46,725 bases of DNA. Origin: Bacteroidales bacterium UBA1035. Lineage in GTDB: Bacteria; Bacteroidota; Bacteroidia; Bacteroidales; Dysgonomonadaceae. A model generated the notes under the pieces. The model was not told where the DNA came from and did no database searches. It saw only the letters and a list, made by a program, of their open reading frames with translations. Of the stretch, positions 34,247 to 42,664 are shown one piece after another. How positions within the stretch are numbered: the stretch's first letter is position 1; each line of letters begins with the position of its first letter. A program made the translations under genes and the position numbers. Where the stretch lies: NCBI GenBank assembly GCA_002316835.1, contig DCEG01000108.1, positions 18,256 through 64,980 of the forward strand. Reading direction: 5' to 3'.

Positions 34247-35383
34247 ATGTTTGCAACAGCATACAAATTTATTCGATTCGAGAAATCCAAAAGTACAGGC
34301 ATTTTGCTGGGAATAATCATCAGCATTTACCTGATTGGGCTTGAACTGGGTATTTTCTTTTATCTCACCACGCTTATCGGCGGTGTTATTAACAACGCCA
34401 AACCCGAATATGCACAGGTTTTTGTAGTAAACAAACTCACCAACAATGCCAATATTCTTTCGCCGTTCGACAAGCGTTGGGTTAACCAGTTGCGAAGCGT
34501 TGACGGGGTTGACGACACACACGGAATGGTGATGTCTAATGTGAGTGTGCGTTTCGATAACGGTGAAAGTTCGCCGGCAATAATTATCGGAAGCGAATAT
34601 CCGGAGCTGGCGGCCGGTCCATCGGAAAGTTTACTCAATTCCGGTACAACCCAAAATTTGTTTCTTCAGGGAACGGTGTCTACCGATTTTTACGACAACA
34701 AAACATTTGGATACGATGTAAAACAAGGCACTCAGTTCGAAATTGGCGGAAAAAGTGTTACCGTTGGGGCAATGACAAAGGATGCCAAAGGCTTTTCCAG
34801 CCCGATGCTTTATACAACTGACGCTACAGCACGATATTATTCGGGATTTTCGGAAAATATGGTCAATGCAGTTATTGTTACGGTTAAAGATGCAGCTAAA
34901 ATTGATCATGTTGTAGAGCAGATAAATGCCGTGGCTCCTGATCTTCGGGCGTGGCGGTCGGAAGAACTCAACAATACCACTGTTATAAACGTAATGACCG
35001 CCAATAATATGGGAATGAGTTTTGGAACACTGGTTATTTTCGCCATCGTGAGCGGTTTTTTTATTATCGGACTTACGATGTATTCTGCTACTTATGATCG
35101 CATCAAAGATTACGGAACTCTCAAAGCCATTGGCGCTACCAACCGTTACATTACTCTGCTGGTGATGGCACAATCATTCATTTACGCGGTAATCGGGTTT
35201 GCGATTGCACTGATCCTGATTATAGGCACAAAATTTGGAATGGCAAAAGCAGGACTTATCATTAATCTTTCACCACAATTCTTGGCATTTTTGTTTTTCG
35301 TTACGCTGATTATTGCAGTCGCCAGTTCGATGTTTTCAATACAGAAATTGAAAAAAGTGGAACCATCGTCGGTGTTTAGATAA
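34247..35383 (+). CDS. FtsX/DevC-type ABC transporter permease
   Basis: A 378-residue permease with one N-terminal membrane span (about 17-45), a periplasmic domain (about 46-255), and three C-terminal spans. The segment YDRIKDYGTLKAIGATNRYI after the second span is the coupling region of FtsX/MacB-type permeases, and the protein ends KKVEPSSVFR. The length and lack of a fused ATPase match DevC more than MacB. Together with the separate ATPase and adaptor it forms a DevBCA-like exporter. Substrate is unknown; such pumps export lipids, peptides or toxic amphiphiles. It is 28 bp ahead of the outer-membrane channel. Confidence 0.9.
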   Translation: MFATAYKFIRFEKSKSTGILLGIIISIYLIGLELGIFFYLTTLIGGVINNAKPEYAQVFVVNKLTNNANILSPFDKRWVNQLRSVDGVDDTHGMVMSNVSVRFDNGESSPAIIIGSEYPELAAGPSESLLNSGTTQNLFLQGTVSTDFYDNKTFGYDVKQGTQFEIGGKSVTVGAMTKDAKGFSSPMLYTTDATARYYSGFSENMVNAVIVTVKDAAKIDHVVEQINAVAPDLRAWRSEELNNTTVINVMTANNMGMSFGTLVIFAIVSGFFIIGLTMYSATYDRIKDYGTLKAIGATNRYITLLVMAQSFIYAVIGFAIALILIIGTKFGMAKAGLIINLSPQFLAFLFFVTLIIAVASSMFSIQKLKKVEPSSVFR

Positions 35384-35411
35384 AACTTTAAGTTCATAAA
35401 AACATACACAA

Positions 35412-36761
35412 ATGAAAAAAACATATTTTCTTTTTCTTTTATTAATTGGGTCGGTTTTATTCGTTTCAGGACAGGAAAGAACGATAAATCTGAACGCTTT
35501 GACAATTGAAGAGGCTGTAGATTATTCGTTAATGCATTCTCCTGCTGTTAACGTTCAGCGATTGAAAGAACAGCAAGCCGAATACAAACTTTCACAAACG
35601 AAACTGGATTATTTACCCGATATTTACGCTACGTCAGATTTGCGGAGAAACATAATTGTTCCATCAACACCAATCCCGGCATCGATGATCAATCCTTCGG
35701 CACCCAAAGATGAGTTAATGTACATGCGTTTTAACACTCCGTGGAGTTCGGGTGCGGGATTGAACCTTGCTTTTGATATTTTCAATCCTGAAACGATAGG
35801 TAGAAAATCGGAACAGGAAAAACAGTTGAAGATAAGCCAACTCGATTCTCGAATTGCAGAAAACGACCTGCGAGCCAACGTTTCACAGGCTTATATCGAT
35901 TGTGCGATAGCACAGGCCCAATTGGATGCGATAGCTGCCGATACCGCTTATTACGCTGAATTGTTTAATGAAGCGAAAACTCTTTACAAGCGTGAGAATA
36001 TTTCATTGGCCGATAAAAACAATTCGGAGATGAATTATAATGCTTCGCTCACCCGATTTCATCAGGCGAAAAATATCCTGCACAACGCAAAAATAAATTT
36101 ATTGTTGAATTTAGGTGAAGAGTTGAGCGAGGAAAAATTAAACCAATTGCATTTATCGGACGATATTCAATTGCTTTACTCAAAAATGACATCGGGAAAT
36201 TTGATGAATGATGAAAATTCTCTTTCCCAAAGCCGTCAGGCTGAGTTGATTTCGTTGTCCGAGATAAAGACCAAGAATGCGGTATTGAAATATGCACCGT
36301 CGTTGTCGTTATCGGGATATTACGGTGCCAATTATTTTGGAAAAGAACTGAAATTAAGCAATACTGACAAGTGGTTTGGAAACAGTTTTGTGGCTCTTTT
36401 GCTTCGGATTCCCATTTCGCAGTCATTGAGTACAGCAAAGGAAGTTTCCCAATTACGTATGCAAGAGCAGATTGAACGGGAAAATTTGCGAGACTTGCAG
36501 AATAATCGGGTGGGAGAGTTATCGAGAGAACTGGCTCAGTTGGAAACGTACAAAAATAATTATCAGTTAAAACAAGCCAATTTGAAATTAATGAGCGAAA
36601 ACATAGCAGCAAAACAGTTACAGCTACAAAAAGGATATATTCTCGATAGTGAATTTTCTTCTGAAAAATTACGTGAACAAAACGCTCTACAGGAATACCT
36701 GCAAGCGGCTTACGACGTGTTATCTGCCTATATCAATATGGAGAAATTAATGAAGAACTGA
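35412..36761 (+). CDS. TolC-family outer-membrane efflux protein
   Basis: A 449-residue TolC-like channel. The signal peptide is cleaved near FVSGQE (about 20). Two homologous halves of long helices (ITIEEAVDYSLMHSPAVNVQRLKEQQAEYKLSQTKLDYLPDIY, and AVLKYAPSLSLSGYYGAN with QLQKGYILDSEFSSEKLREQNALQEYL) are the hallmark of the family. It is the last gene of the MarR-linked efflux operon and completes a full tripartite pump. It ends 7 bp before a convergent small membrane gene, with no visible hairpin between them. Confidence 0.92.
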   Translation: MKKTYFLFLLLIGSVLFVSGQERTINLNALTIEEAVDYSLMHSPAVNVQRLKEQQAEYKLSQTKLDYLPDIYATSDLRRNIIVPSTPIPASMINPSAPKDELMYMRFNTPWSSGAGLNLAFDIFNPETIGRKSEQEKQLKISQLDSRIAENDLRANVSQAYIDCAIAQAQLDAIAADTAYYAELFNEAKTLYKRENISLADKNNSEMNYNASLTRFHQAKNILHNAKINLLLNLGEELSEEKLNQLHLSDDIQLLYSKMTSGNLMNDENSLSQSRQAELISLSEIKTKNAVLKYAPSLSLSGYYGANYFGKELKLSNTDKWFGNSFVALLLRIPISQSLSTAKEVSQLRMQEQIERENLRDLQNNRVGELSRELAQLETYKNNYQLKQANLKLMSENIAAKQLQLQKGYILDSEFSSEKLREQNALQEYLQAAYDVLSAYINMEKLMKN

Positions 36762-36768
36762 TTCTTTG

Positions 36769-36960
36769 TTATTTTTTATCGCGATAGTTATTTTGGATAA
36801 AAAACATCGAAATAAACAGGTTCACTATTAAAAAACCGCCGCCCCCGGCCAGAAAAATACCCTTCCATTTCGGAAGCACAAGCAGACAAACAATGGATGC
36901 GACAGCGATGACCGCGATAGCTATCCACATTATAGTGAGAATTTGTTTTTTGGTAGCCAT
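36769..36960 (-). CDS. Small inner-membrane protein, 63 residues
   Basis: I do not recognise a named family. Two hydrophobic spans are visible, about 8-28 (ILTIMWIAIAVIAVASIVCLLV) and 35-55 (FLAGGGGFLIVNLFISMFFI), with a short positive loop PKWKG between them and a charged end NNYRDKK. It begins 4 bp after the alpha/beta-hydrolase gene stops, so it is probably the last gene of that operon. The length, two clean spans and coupling support a real gene. Confidence 0.72.
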   Translation of the reverse strand: MATKKQILTIMWIAIAVIAVASIVCLLVLPKWKGIFLAGGGGFLIVNLFISMFFIQNNYRDKK

Positions 36961-36964
36961 ATAT

Positions 36965-38356
36965 TTAGTTTTTTAGTTGTTTTTTCATCCAAACCGTTAT
37001 ATCAGACAAAACCTCGGGTGAAATGGTTTGCTCAATTTCTCCATATTCATCTACATTTCCGGTTTCGCTTTCCTGAAACAAATGGTTGAGGTTGGGATAC
37101 GATTTTGTTTCTGTCCTATAATTTTTGCCTTTCTCCAATGCCGATTTAATTGCGTTCAAATTCTTATCGAATAAAACTTGTGTATCTTTTTCACCGTTGA
37201 TGGCAAAAACGGGGCAGTTTGTCTTTTGCAAAAATTCTGCCGGATCGATTTTTAGAAAACTACGGTAGCCTGGCTTAACCATTTGGTTATATTGGCTTCT
37301 GAGATAAGACTCTTTTTTTAGTTTCAACTTTATCATTATCGGGAGTTGTTCCCAAACTTGCGAAAGTCTGTCTCTGAGAATAGTTTGTTCTACGGGTGAG
37401 TTTTCCCATGTTGTGAGACTTCCAAGAATTTCGTCAAGCATTGTGAGCGTGCGCTCCATGTTTTCCGGTTCTATATTCATCGATTCCAAACTCAATCGAT
37501 TTTGGTCGAGAACAATTTTTGTTCCTTGCACCCCAGGTGCAGCCATGAGCACGATAAACTTGACATCCCGGTTTTTCGAAGCGACCATGGGTGCAACCAT
37601 GCCACCCTCGCTGTGTCCAATAAGCCCTATAGCTGACTTATCCACTTCTTTTCGGGTTTTCAAATAATTAATGGCTGCCTCTGTGTCCACAGTAAAATCT
37701 TGCATGGTAGCTCTGTCGTAATCACCTTTTGATTGTCCGATTCCGCGTTTGTCATATCTTAGAACAGCAAATCCATTTTGAGTTAAATAATCGGCAATGA
37801 CCAGAAACGGTTTGTGTCCGAAAATTGTTTCGTCTCTATCTTGTGGCCCGCTGCCGGCAATCAGCACAACTGCCGGGAACATGCCTGTAGAATCGGGAAT
37901 AGTGAATGTCCCTGCCAGTTCAATCTTGTCTTTTTTGTTGATAAATGTTATGTCTTCTGTTTTATACGGAAATGGAGGTTTGGGCTCTTGCGGACGATTT
38001 AGAACCGGCTTATCGGATTGTTTCAACACCAGCGGAAAAGGCATCCCTCCTTGATTTAAAGTTCCTGATATAGAATCACCTTGCAATGTTCCCTGATAAA
38101 AAATACCCAAACCGGTTGCCACTATCTCCAGTTTATTTTCTATAAAAGATGTTTTTGAAGTGGGTAATCCCAACGCGTTTTGTGCAGGGCTATCCATCTT
38201 GGTAACATACGCGGTATCGGTTTTAGAAATATGGAAGACCAGGGGTAGTTTGTTGCCCATAATATTTAGAGTACCACTCCAGCTTCCGGTTATTTCTTGC
38301 GCTGATGCAGAAATACACAGTAAAAATAAAAAGAAGAGTGTTATGTTTTTTTTCAT
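36965..38356 (-). CDS. Secreted alpha/beta hydrolase (dienelactone-hydrolase/peptidase-like)
   Basis: A 463-residue secreted hydrolase. A signal peptide ends at ISASAQE (about 20). Residues 21-125 form a beta-rich domain (GSWSGTLNIMGNKLPLVFHISK), a unit seen before hydrolase domains in Bacteroidetes. The catalytic domain begins near 130, with GSGPQDRDE, YDKRGIGQSKGD, the nucleophile Ser249 in GHSEGG, an Asp in INGEKDTQV and a His in NLNHLFQ. The ATG at 38356 is the true start; the TTG two codons earlier is not needed. It begins 12 bp after rlmH ends and precedes the small membrane gene by 4 bp. The substrate is unknown. Confidence 0.87.
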   Translation of the reverse strand: MKKNITLFFLFLLCISASAQEITGSWSGTLNIMGNKLPLVFHISKTDTAYVTKMDSPAQNALGLPTSKTSFIENKLEIVATGLGIFYQGTLQGDSISGTLNQGGMPFPLVLKQSDKPVLNRPQEPKPPFPYKTEDITFINKKDKIELAGTFTIPDSTGMFPAVVLIAGSGPQDRDETIFGHKPFLVIADYLTQNGFAVLRYDKRGIGQSKGDYDRATMQDFTVDTEAAINYLKTRKEVDKSAIGLIGHSEGGMVAPMVASKNRDVKFIVLMAAPGVQGTKIVLDQNRLSLESMNIEPENMERTLTMLDEILGSLTTWENSPVEQTILRDRLSQVWEQLPIMIKLKLKKESYLRSQYNQMVKPGYRSFLKIDPAEFLQKTNCPVFAINGEKDTQVLFDKNLNAIKSALEKGKNYRTETKSYPNLNHLFQESETGNVDEYGEIEQTISPEVLSDITVWMKKQLKN

Positions 38357-38368
38357 TTTCAAAATATA

Positions 38369-38842
38369 TTATTCATGATGATACGGTTCGCCTTTCAAAA
38401 TGGTCATTGCTCTATATAACTGCTCCACAAAAATCAATCGAACCATTTGATGAGTGAAAGTCATTTTCGAAAGTGACAGTTTTTCGTTGGCACGTTGATA
38501 AACTTCGTCTGAAAAACCATAAGGGCCACCCACAACAAAAACGAGACGTTTAGGCACACTGTGTGATTTCTTTTCCATAAATCGGGCAAATTCTATCGAC
38601 GAATATTGTTTTCCTTTGTCATCCAGTAAAACAATATAATCACCTTGTTGGATTCGATTCAATATATTTTCTCCTTCCAGAATTTTCTGCTCTTTCTCCG
38701 ATAATTTTTTTGTACTTTTTAAATCCGGAATAAATTCCGTCTCAAAGGGGATATAATAACTCAGTCTTTTCTTGAAAATATCAATTGCCTGAGTATAAAA
38801 ATCATCATCGGTTTTTCCAACAGACAGCAAAACAACCTTCAT
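38369..38842 (-). CDS. rlmH: 23S rRNA (pseudouridine1915-N3)-methyltransferase RlmH
   Basis: A 157-residue SPOUT methyltransferase that methylates pseudouridine 1915 in helix 69 of 23S rRNA. Length is exactly typical. SAM-binding knot features are FVVGGPYGFSDEV and the C-terminal LSLSKMTFTHQMVRLIFVEQLYRAMTILKGEPYHHE. It leads a three-gene minus-strand run. A TAnnTTTG match on the minus strand at 38887-38894 may be its -7 element, though no -33 is clear. Confidence 0.97.
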   Translation of the reverse strand: MKVVLLSVGKTDDDFYTQAIDIFKKRLSYYIPFETEFIPDLKSTKKLSEKEQKILEGENILNRIQQGDYIVLLDDKGKQYSSIEFARFMEKKSHSVPKRLVFVVGGPYGFSDEVYQRANEKLSLSKMTFTHQMVRLIFVEQLYRAMTILKGEPYHHE

Positions 38843-38886
38843 CTCTTTAAATAAACGTTTTTTACGTTAAATTAGCAACTTGCGCA

Positions 38887-38916
38887 CAAATATAACCTTT
38901 TATTTTTATAATTTTG
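38887..38916. promoter_or_regulatory. Divergent -7-like elements between rlmH and nadC
   Basis: TATATTTG on the minus strand (complement of 38887-38894) faces rlmH and TAATTTTG on the plus strand (38909-38916) faces nadC. No good -33 is found for either, so these are weak calls. Confidence 0.3.
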
Positions 38917-38994
38917 CATTCACAAATTGCAAGTTTTATTAACAAAATGAGGGTCGAATTTGTTAGTATGAAATATTAGCTCAATTTAAATTAG

Positions 38995-39843
38995 ATGAAA
39001 ATAAAAGAACTGACTGATAAACTTATCGAACTGGCTTTTGCCGAGGATATTGGTGATGGCGATCATACTACACTTTGCAGCATTCCCGAAACAGCGCAGG
39101 GCAAGGCTCGTCTTTTAATTAAAGAAGAAGGAGTTTTGGCCGGGGTGGAGATTGCCAAAACGATTTTTCAACATTTTGATAAAAATTTATCGGTAGATGT
39201 TTTTCTCAATGATGGTACTTATGTGAAGCCGGGTGATGTAGCTTTTATCGTATCGGGAAAAGTGCAATCGTTGCTGCAAACTGAACGGTTAGTACTCAAT
39301 GTCATGCAGCGTATGAGCGGAATAGCGACAACTACAAGTAAGTACGTAAAGTTACTCGAAGGAACTAATACCAAAGTACTTGATACACGCAAGACAACAC
39401 CGGGAATGCGAATGCTGGAAAAGCAAGCGGTGAAAATAGGTGGCGGTGAAAATCATCGTATCGGATTGTTCGATATGATATTGCTTAAAGATAATCACGT
39501 AGATTTTGCCGGAGGCATTGAAAACGCTATTCGCGGGGCACAGAAATATTTGAAAGAAAAAGACAAACAATTAAAAATAGAAATCGAAGTCAGGAACTTT
39601 GATGAACTCAACCAAGCTTTAAACACCAGAGGTGTAGATCGCATTATGCTCGATAATTTTACTCCGAAACAGACACTCGAAGCAGTTAAAATTGTTAACG
39701 GGCGGGTGGAGTTGGAATCATCGGGTGGAATTACGTTCGATACTATTCGCGCGTACGCCGAATGTGGAGTAGATTACATTTCCGTTGGCGCACTAACGCA
39801 CTCCGTGAAAAGTCTGGATATGAGTTTGAAGGCAATTGAATAA
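38995..39843 (+). CDS. nadC: Nicotinate-nucleotide pyrophosphorylase (quinolinate phosphoribosyltransferase)
   Basis: A 282-residue cytoplasmic enzyme that makes nicotinate mononucleotide from quinolinate and PRPP in NAD synthesis. Family motifs are EDIGDGDHT (17-25), QTERLVLNVMQRMSGIATTT, TRKTTPGMRMLEKQAVKIGGGENHRIGLFD, EIEVRNFDE, DRIMLDNF and ESSGGITFDTIRAYAECGVDYISVGALTHS. The length matches the family. It is 9 bp upstream of the deaminase gene and probably heads the operon to 42553. No nadA or nadB is in view. Confidence 0.97.
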   Translation: MKIKELTDKLIELAFAEDIGDGDHTTLCSIPETAQGKARLLIKEEGVLAGVEIAKTIFQHFDKNLSVDVFLNDGTYVKPGDVAFIVSGKVQSLLQTERLVLNVMQRMSGIATTTSKYVKLLEGTNTKVLDTRKTTPGMRMLEKQAVKIGGGENHRIGLFDMILLKDNHVDFAGGIENAIRGAQKYLKEKDKQLKIEIEVRNFDELNQALNTRGVDRIMLDNFTPKQTLEAVKIVNGRVELESSGGITFDTIRAYAECGVDYISVGALTHSVKSLDMSLKAIE

Positions 39844-39852
39844 AAAGTATTC

Positions 39853-40281
39853 ATGATAGATACGAAACAGCTCGAATTAGACAAACGATACATGCGAATG
39901 GCATTTATCTGGTCCGAAAATTCATATTGCAAACGTCGTCAGGTAGGCGCTATTTTGGTAAAAGATAAGATGATAATTTCGGATGGATATAACGGAACGC
40001 CATCGGGATTTGAAAATGTTTGCGAAGATGAGAACAATGTTACAAAACCATACGTTCTCCATGCTGAGGCAAACGCCATTACAAAGGTTGCCCGTTCCAA
40101 TAACAGCAGCGAAGGTGCAACACTGTATGTTACGTCATCGCCTTGTATTGAATGTGCTAAGCTCATAATTCAGGCCGGCATAAAGAAAGTTGTTTATGCT
40201 GATTCGTACAGATTGAGCGATGGAATAGAATTGCTTAAGAGAGCCGATATAGAATTGATTTCGGTTGACTTACAAAAGTAG
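39853..40281 (+). CDS. dCMP deaminase / ComEB-type zinc deaminase
   Basis: A 142-residue cytidine/deoxycytidylate deaminase-fold protein that converts dCMP to dUMP. The zinc site is complete: His70 and catalytic Glu72 in HAEANAI, Cys98 and Cys101 in PCIECAK. YNGTPSGFENVCED is the substrate-loop signature of the dCMP group. It lies between nadC and the S41 protease, 17 bp ahead of the latter. Confidence 0.93.
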   Translation: MIDTKQLELDKRYMRMAFIWSENSYCKRRQVGAILVKDKMIISDGYNGTPSGFENVCEDENNVTKPYVLHAEANAITKVARSNNSSEGATLYVTSSPCIECAKLIIQAGIKKVVYADSYRLSDGIELLKRADIELISVDLQK

Positions 40282-40298
40282 ATTGAAAGGAAAAAGTA

Positions 40299-41990
40299 AT
40301 GAGCCCTGAAAAAAAGGTAAGAACTTGGCTTCCCTTGTGGATTGGATTGAGTATTGCACTTGGAATTCTCATCGGAAGCATATATTCCAGATTTGGAAGT
40401 ACCGGAAAGGTTGACGGAACCGGAAAGATTGATGCTATATTCAATTACATCAACAAATCGTATGTTGATACAGTGAATATGCATCAGCTTGTGGAAGAAG
40501 CCTTGCCTAAAATCGTTCAGGACCTTGATCCGCATTCGGCATATATTCCTGCCAGCGAAATGAAGCGCGTAAATGAAGATCTGGAGGGTCATTTTTCAGG
40601 GATCGGAGTTAGTTTTTACGTATTAAGGGATACTATTATTGTAACAAGCATTGTTCCCGGTGGCCCGTCAGAAGCCGCAGGTATACAGCAATGGGACAGA
40701 ATTATAAATGTAAACGATACTTTAATTGCCGGTAAGAAGATCACAAATGCGGATGTATTACAAAAGCTTCGAGGTGAAAAAGGGTCAGAAGTAAAGCTTG
40801 GAATTAAAAGAGATAATGATTCTAAATTGACCGACATAACCGTTACCCGCGGAGATATTCCAATGAGCAGTGTGCAGGCTTCTTATATGTCAACCAGCAC
40901 AATTGGATATATCAAAGTAGGTACATTTGGGTTCAATACTTTCAATGAGTTTATATCGGCCTTATCCAAGCTCAAGAGTCAGGGTGCACGCTCCTTTGTA
41001 ATAGATCTGCGAGGCAATAGTGGAGGATCACTGGAAGTTGTGGTGGCCATGGTTAATGAATTTCTTAATAAAGGCGATTTAATTGTCTACGCTGATGGGC
41101 GAAACTTCCCGCGCCAGGATAGTTATGCTAATGGTTCGGGGACAAGCAAGGAAGATGATGTAGTAATTCTGATCGATGAATTAAGTGCTTCTGCAAGCGA
41201 AATATTTGCAGGAGCCATTCAGGATAATGACCGAGGTCTGGTTATAGGGCGAAGATCTTTTGGTAAAGGTTCGGTTCAAAGTCAGCGGAGTTTTCCCGAT
41301 GGATCTGCCGTAAGACTTACAGTTGCCCGTTATTATACCCCATCCGGACGTTCCATTCAACGAAAATATGAAAAAGGGAAGTATGATGAATACGAGCTGG
41401 AAGCGATAAACAGATACATGCAGGGTGATTATGTGAATACGGATACAGCATCGACACTTATTCCGTTTAAAACCGGAGGCGGACGAACTGTTTTCGGAGG
41501 TGACGGTATAATGCCGGATGTTTTTGTTGCCCGTGATACTACGGGTATGAATTCTTACTTTAATTCTCTCGCAAACAGAGATCTAATTCAAGAGTATTCA
41601 GTTACTTATTCTGACATGCACAAACAAAAGTTACAGGACTTCCAATCAGCCGAAGATCTTACACGCTTTTTATATAAGCAACCGCTTTTATTAAATTTGG
41701 TAAGTTTTGCAGATAATAGAGGCGTTCGCCCAAGGCCATATTACATCGAAGAATCCAGAAAACTGTTCGAACGGCAGCTGGTCTCTTATATCGTCAGAAA
41801 CTTTTTTGGAGAAGAAAGTTATTATTCCGTCTACATGCAAGACGATACTTTAATGAAAAAAGCAGTTGATCTTATTGAGAAAGGTTTGGCGAAACCTGAA
41901 TCGGTAGTGCAAGAAAGATATAAATCTATTACGTTGGGTCAGAGAATTGGTTTTTCTGTTCCGGATGAATTTGGTATGTTGTACGCATAA
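40299..41990 (+). CDS. S41-family C-terminal processing peptidase (CtpA/Prc type)
   Basis: A 563-residue periplasmic protease anchored by one N-terminal span (about 10-30). A PDZ domain is at about 90-175 (GHFSGIGVSFY, IVPGGPSEAAGIQQWDRIINVND). The catalytic core has DLRGNSGGSL, the Ser region SASASE at 296-301, and the general-base Lys323 in GRRSFGKGSVQ. The C-terminal domain beyond about 400 is specific to the long Bacteroidetes forms. AGGAAAAAG precedes the start and 5 bp separate its stop from the next gene. Such proteases trim lipoproteins or envelope proteins. Confidence 0.94.
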   Translation: MSPEKKVRTWLPLWIGLSIALGILIGSIYSRFGSTGKVDGTGKIDAIFNYINKSYVDTVNMHQLVEEALPKIVQDLDPHSAYIPASEMKRVNEDLEGHFSGIGVSFYVLRDTIIVTSIVPGGPSEAAGIQQWDRIINVNDTLIAGKKITNADVLQKLRGEKGSEVKLGIKRDNDSKLTDITVTRGDIPMSSVQASYMSTSTIGYIKVGTFGFNTFNEFISALSKLKSQGARSFVIDLRGNSGGSLEVVVAMVNEFLNKGDLIVYADGRNFPRQDSYANGSGTSKEDDVVILIDELSASASEIFAGAIQDNDRGLVIGRRSFGKGSVQSQRSFPDGSAVRLTVARYYTPSGRSIQRKYEKGKYDEYELEAINRYMQGDYVNTDTASTLIPFKTGGGRTVFGGDGIMPDVFVARDTTGMNSYFNSLANRDLIQEYSVTYSDMHKQKLQDFQSAEDLTRFLYKQPLLLNLVSFADNRGVRPRPYYIEESRKLFERQLVSYIVRNFFGEESYYSVYMQDDTLMKKAVDLIEKGLAKPESVVQERYKSITLGQRIGFSVPDEFGMLYA

Positions 41991-41995
41991 AAGAA

Positions 41996-42553
41996 ATGGA
42001 TATATCTTCGCACAAAAAAATATTACGCAAAAAAATTGTTGAGATAAAGCAGTCATATTCCAAAAAAGAATTGCAAGAACTGTCCGAGGAAACAATATCG
42101 ACATTAGAGTTGACTGAAGTGTTCCAAAACGCAAAAGTTATTCTTGCTTATTACAGCATGTCAGATGAAGTAAATACGCACGAATTGATTAAAAAGTATC
42201 ATTTGCAAAAACAATTTCTTTTGCCGATCGTTAATAATGGTGAATTAGTTCTGAAAGAATATGTTTCAGAAGAAAGTATGATAACATCCGGTTTCGGAAT
42301 CAAAGAACCTGTTGGAATTACTTTTCTGGAATATGATAAGATAGATCTGGTAATTGTTCCGGGTGTGGCTTTTGACCGCACTCTGAACCGGATGGGTAGA
42401 GGCAAAGGCTACTACGATGGATTATTACCAAAGATAAAAGCTCAGAAATTTGCTGTTTGTTTTGATTTTCAGGTTTTTGATGAAATTCCGGCAAACGAGC
42501 GAGATATTAAAATGGATATGATTATTTGTCAGAATGAGATTATTGTGGAGTAA
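41996..42553 (+). CDS. 5-formyltetrahydrofolate cyclo-ligase
   Basis: A 185-residue cytoplasmic enzyme that converts 5-formyl-THF to methenyl-THF using ATP, returning stored folate to one-carbon metabolism. Family motifs are the N-terminal KKILRKKIVEIKQSY, AYYSMSDEVNTHELI and the nucleotide-binding GVAFDRTLNRMGRGKGYYDG. Length fits. It begins 5 bp after the S41 protease stop, so co-translation is likely, and it ends the operon. A 111-bp gap follows. Confidence 0.95.
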   Translation: MDISSHKKILRKKIVEIKQSYSKKELQELSEETISTLELTEVFQNAKVILAYYSMSDEVNTHELIKKYHLQKQFLLPIVNNGELVLKEYVSEESMITSGFGIKEPVGITFLEYDKIDLVIVPGVAFDRTLNRMGRGKGYYDGLLPKIKAQKFAVCFDFQVFDEIPANERDIKMDMIICQNEIIVE

Positions 42554-42617
42554 ATACTCAATAAACTCTGTTTTTTGACAAAAACGTCTTTATAACACAC
42601 GAATCTTCATAAATTAG

Positions 42618-42642
42618 CAGTATATTTTACACAGGTATACTG
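42618..42642. promoter_or_regulatory. Inverted repeat upstream of the dehydratase gene
   Basis: CAGTATA (42618-42624) and TATACTG (42636-42642) are perfect inverted 7-bp arms with 11 bp between them, 23 bp before the ATG at 42665. This could be an operator or a leader hairpin. No TAnnTTTG promoter is seen in the gap. Confidence 0.3.
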
Positions 42643-42664
42643 TCACTGATCTTTGAGTAAAGTT

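Noticed and set aside
34631..35173. A 180-codon minus-strand frame opposite the FtsX-type permease
   Set aside because: No recognisable domain; the sense gene is intact and within a well-formed operon.
36049..36612. A 187-codon minus-strand frame opposite the TolC-type gene
   Set aside because: Antisense shadow with no motif or start signal.
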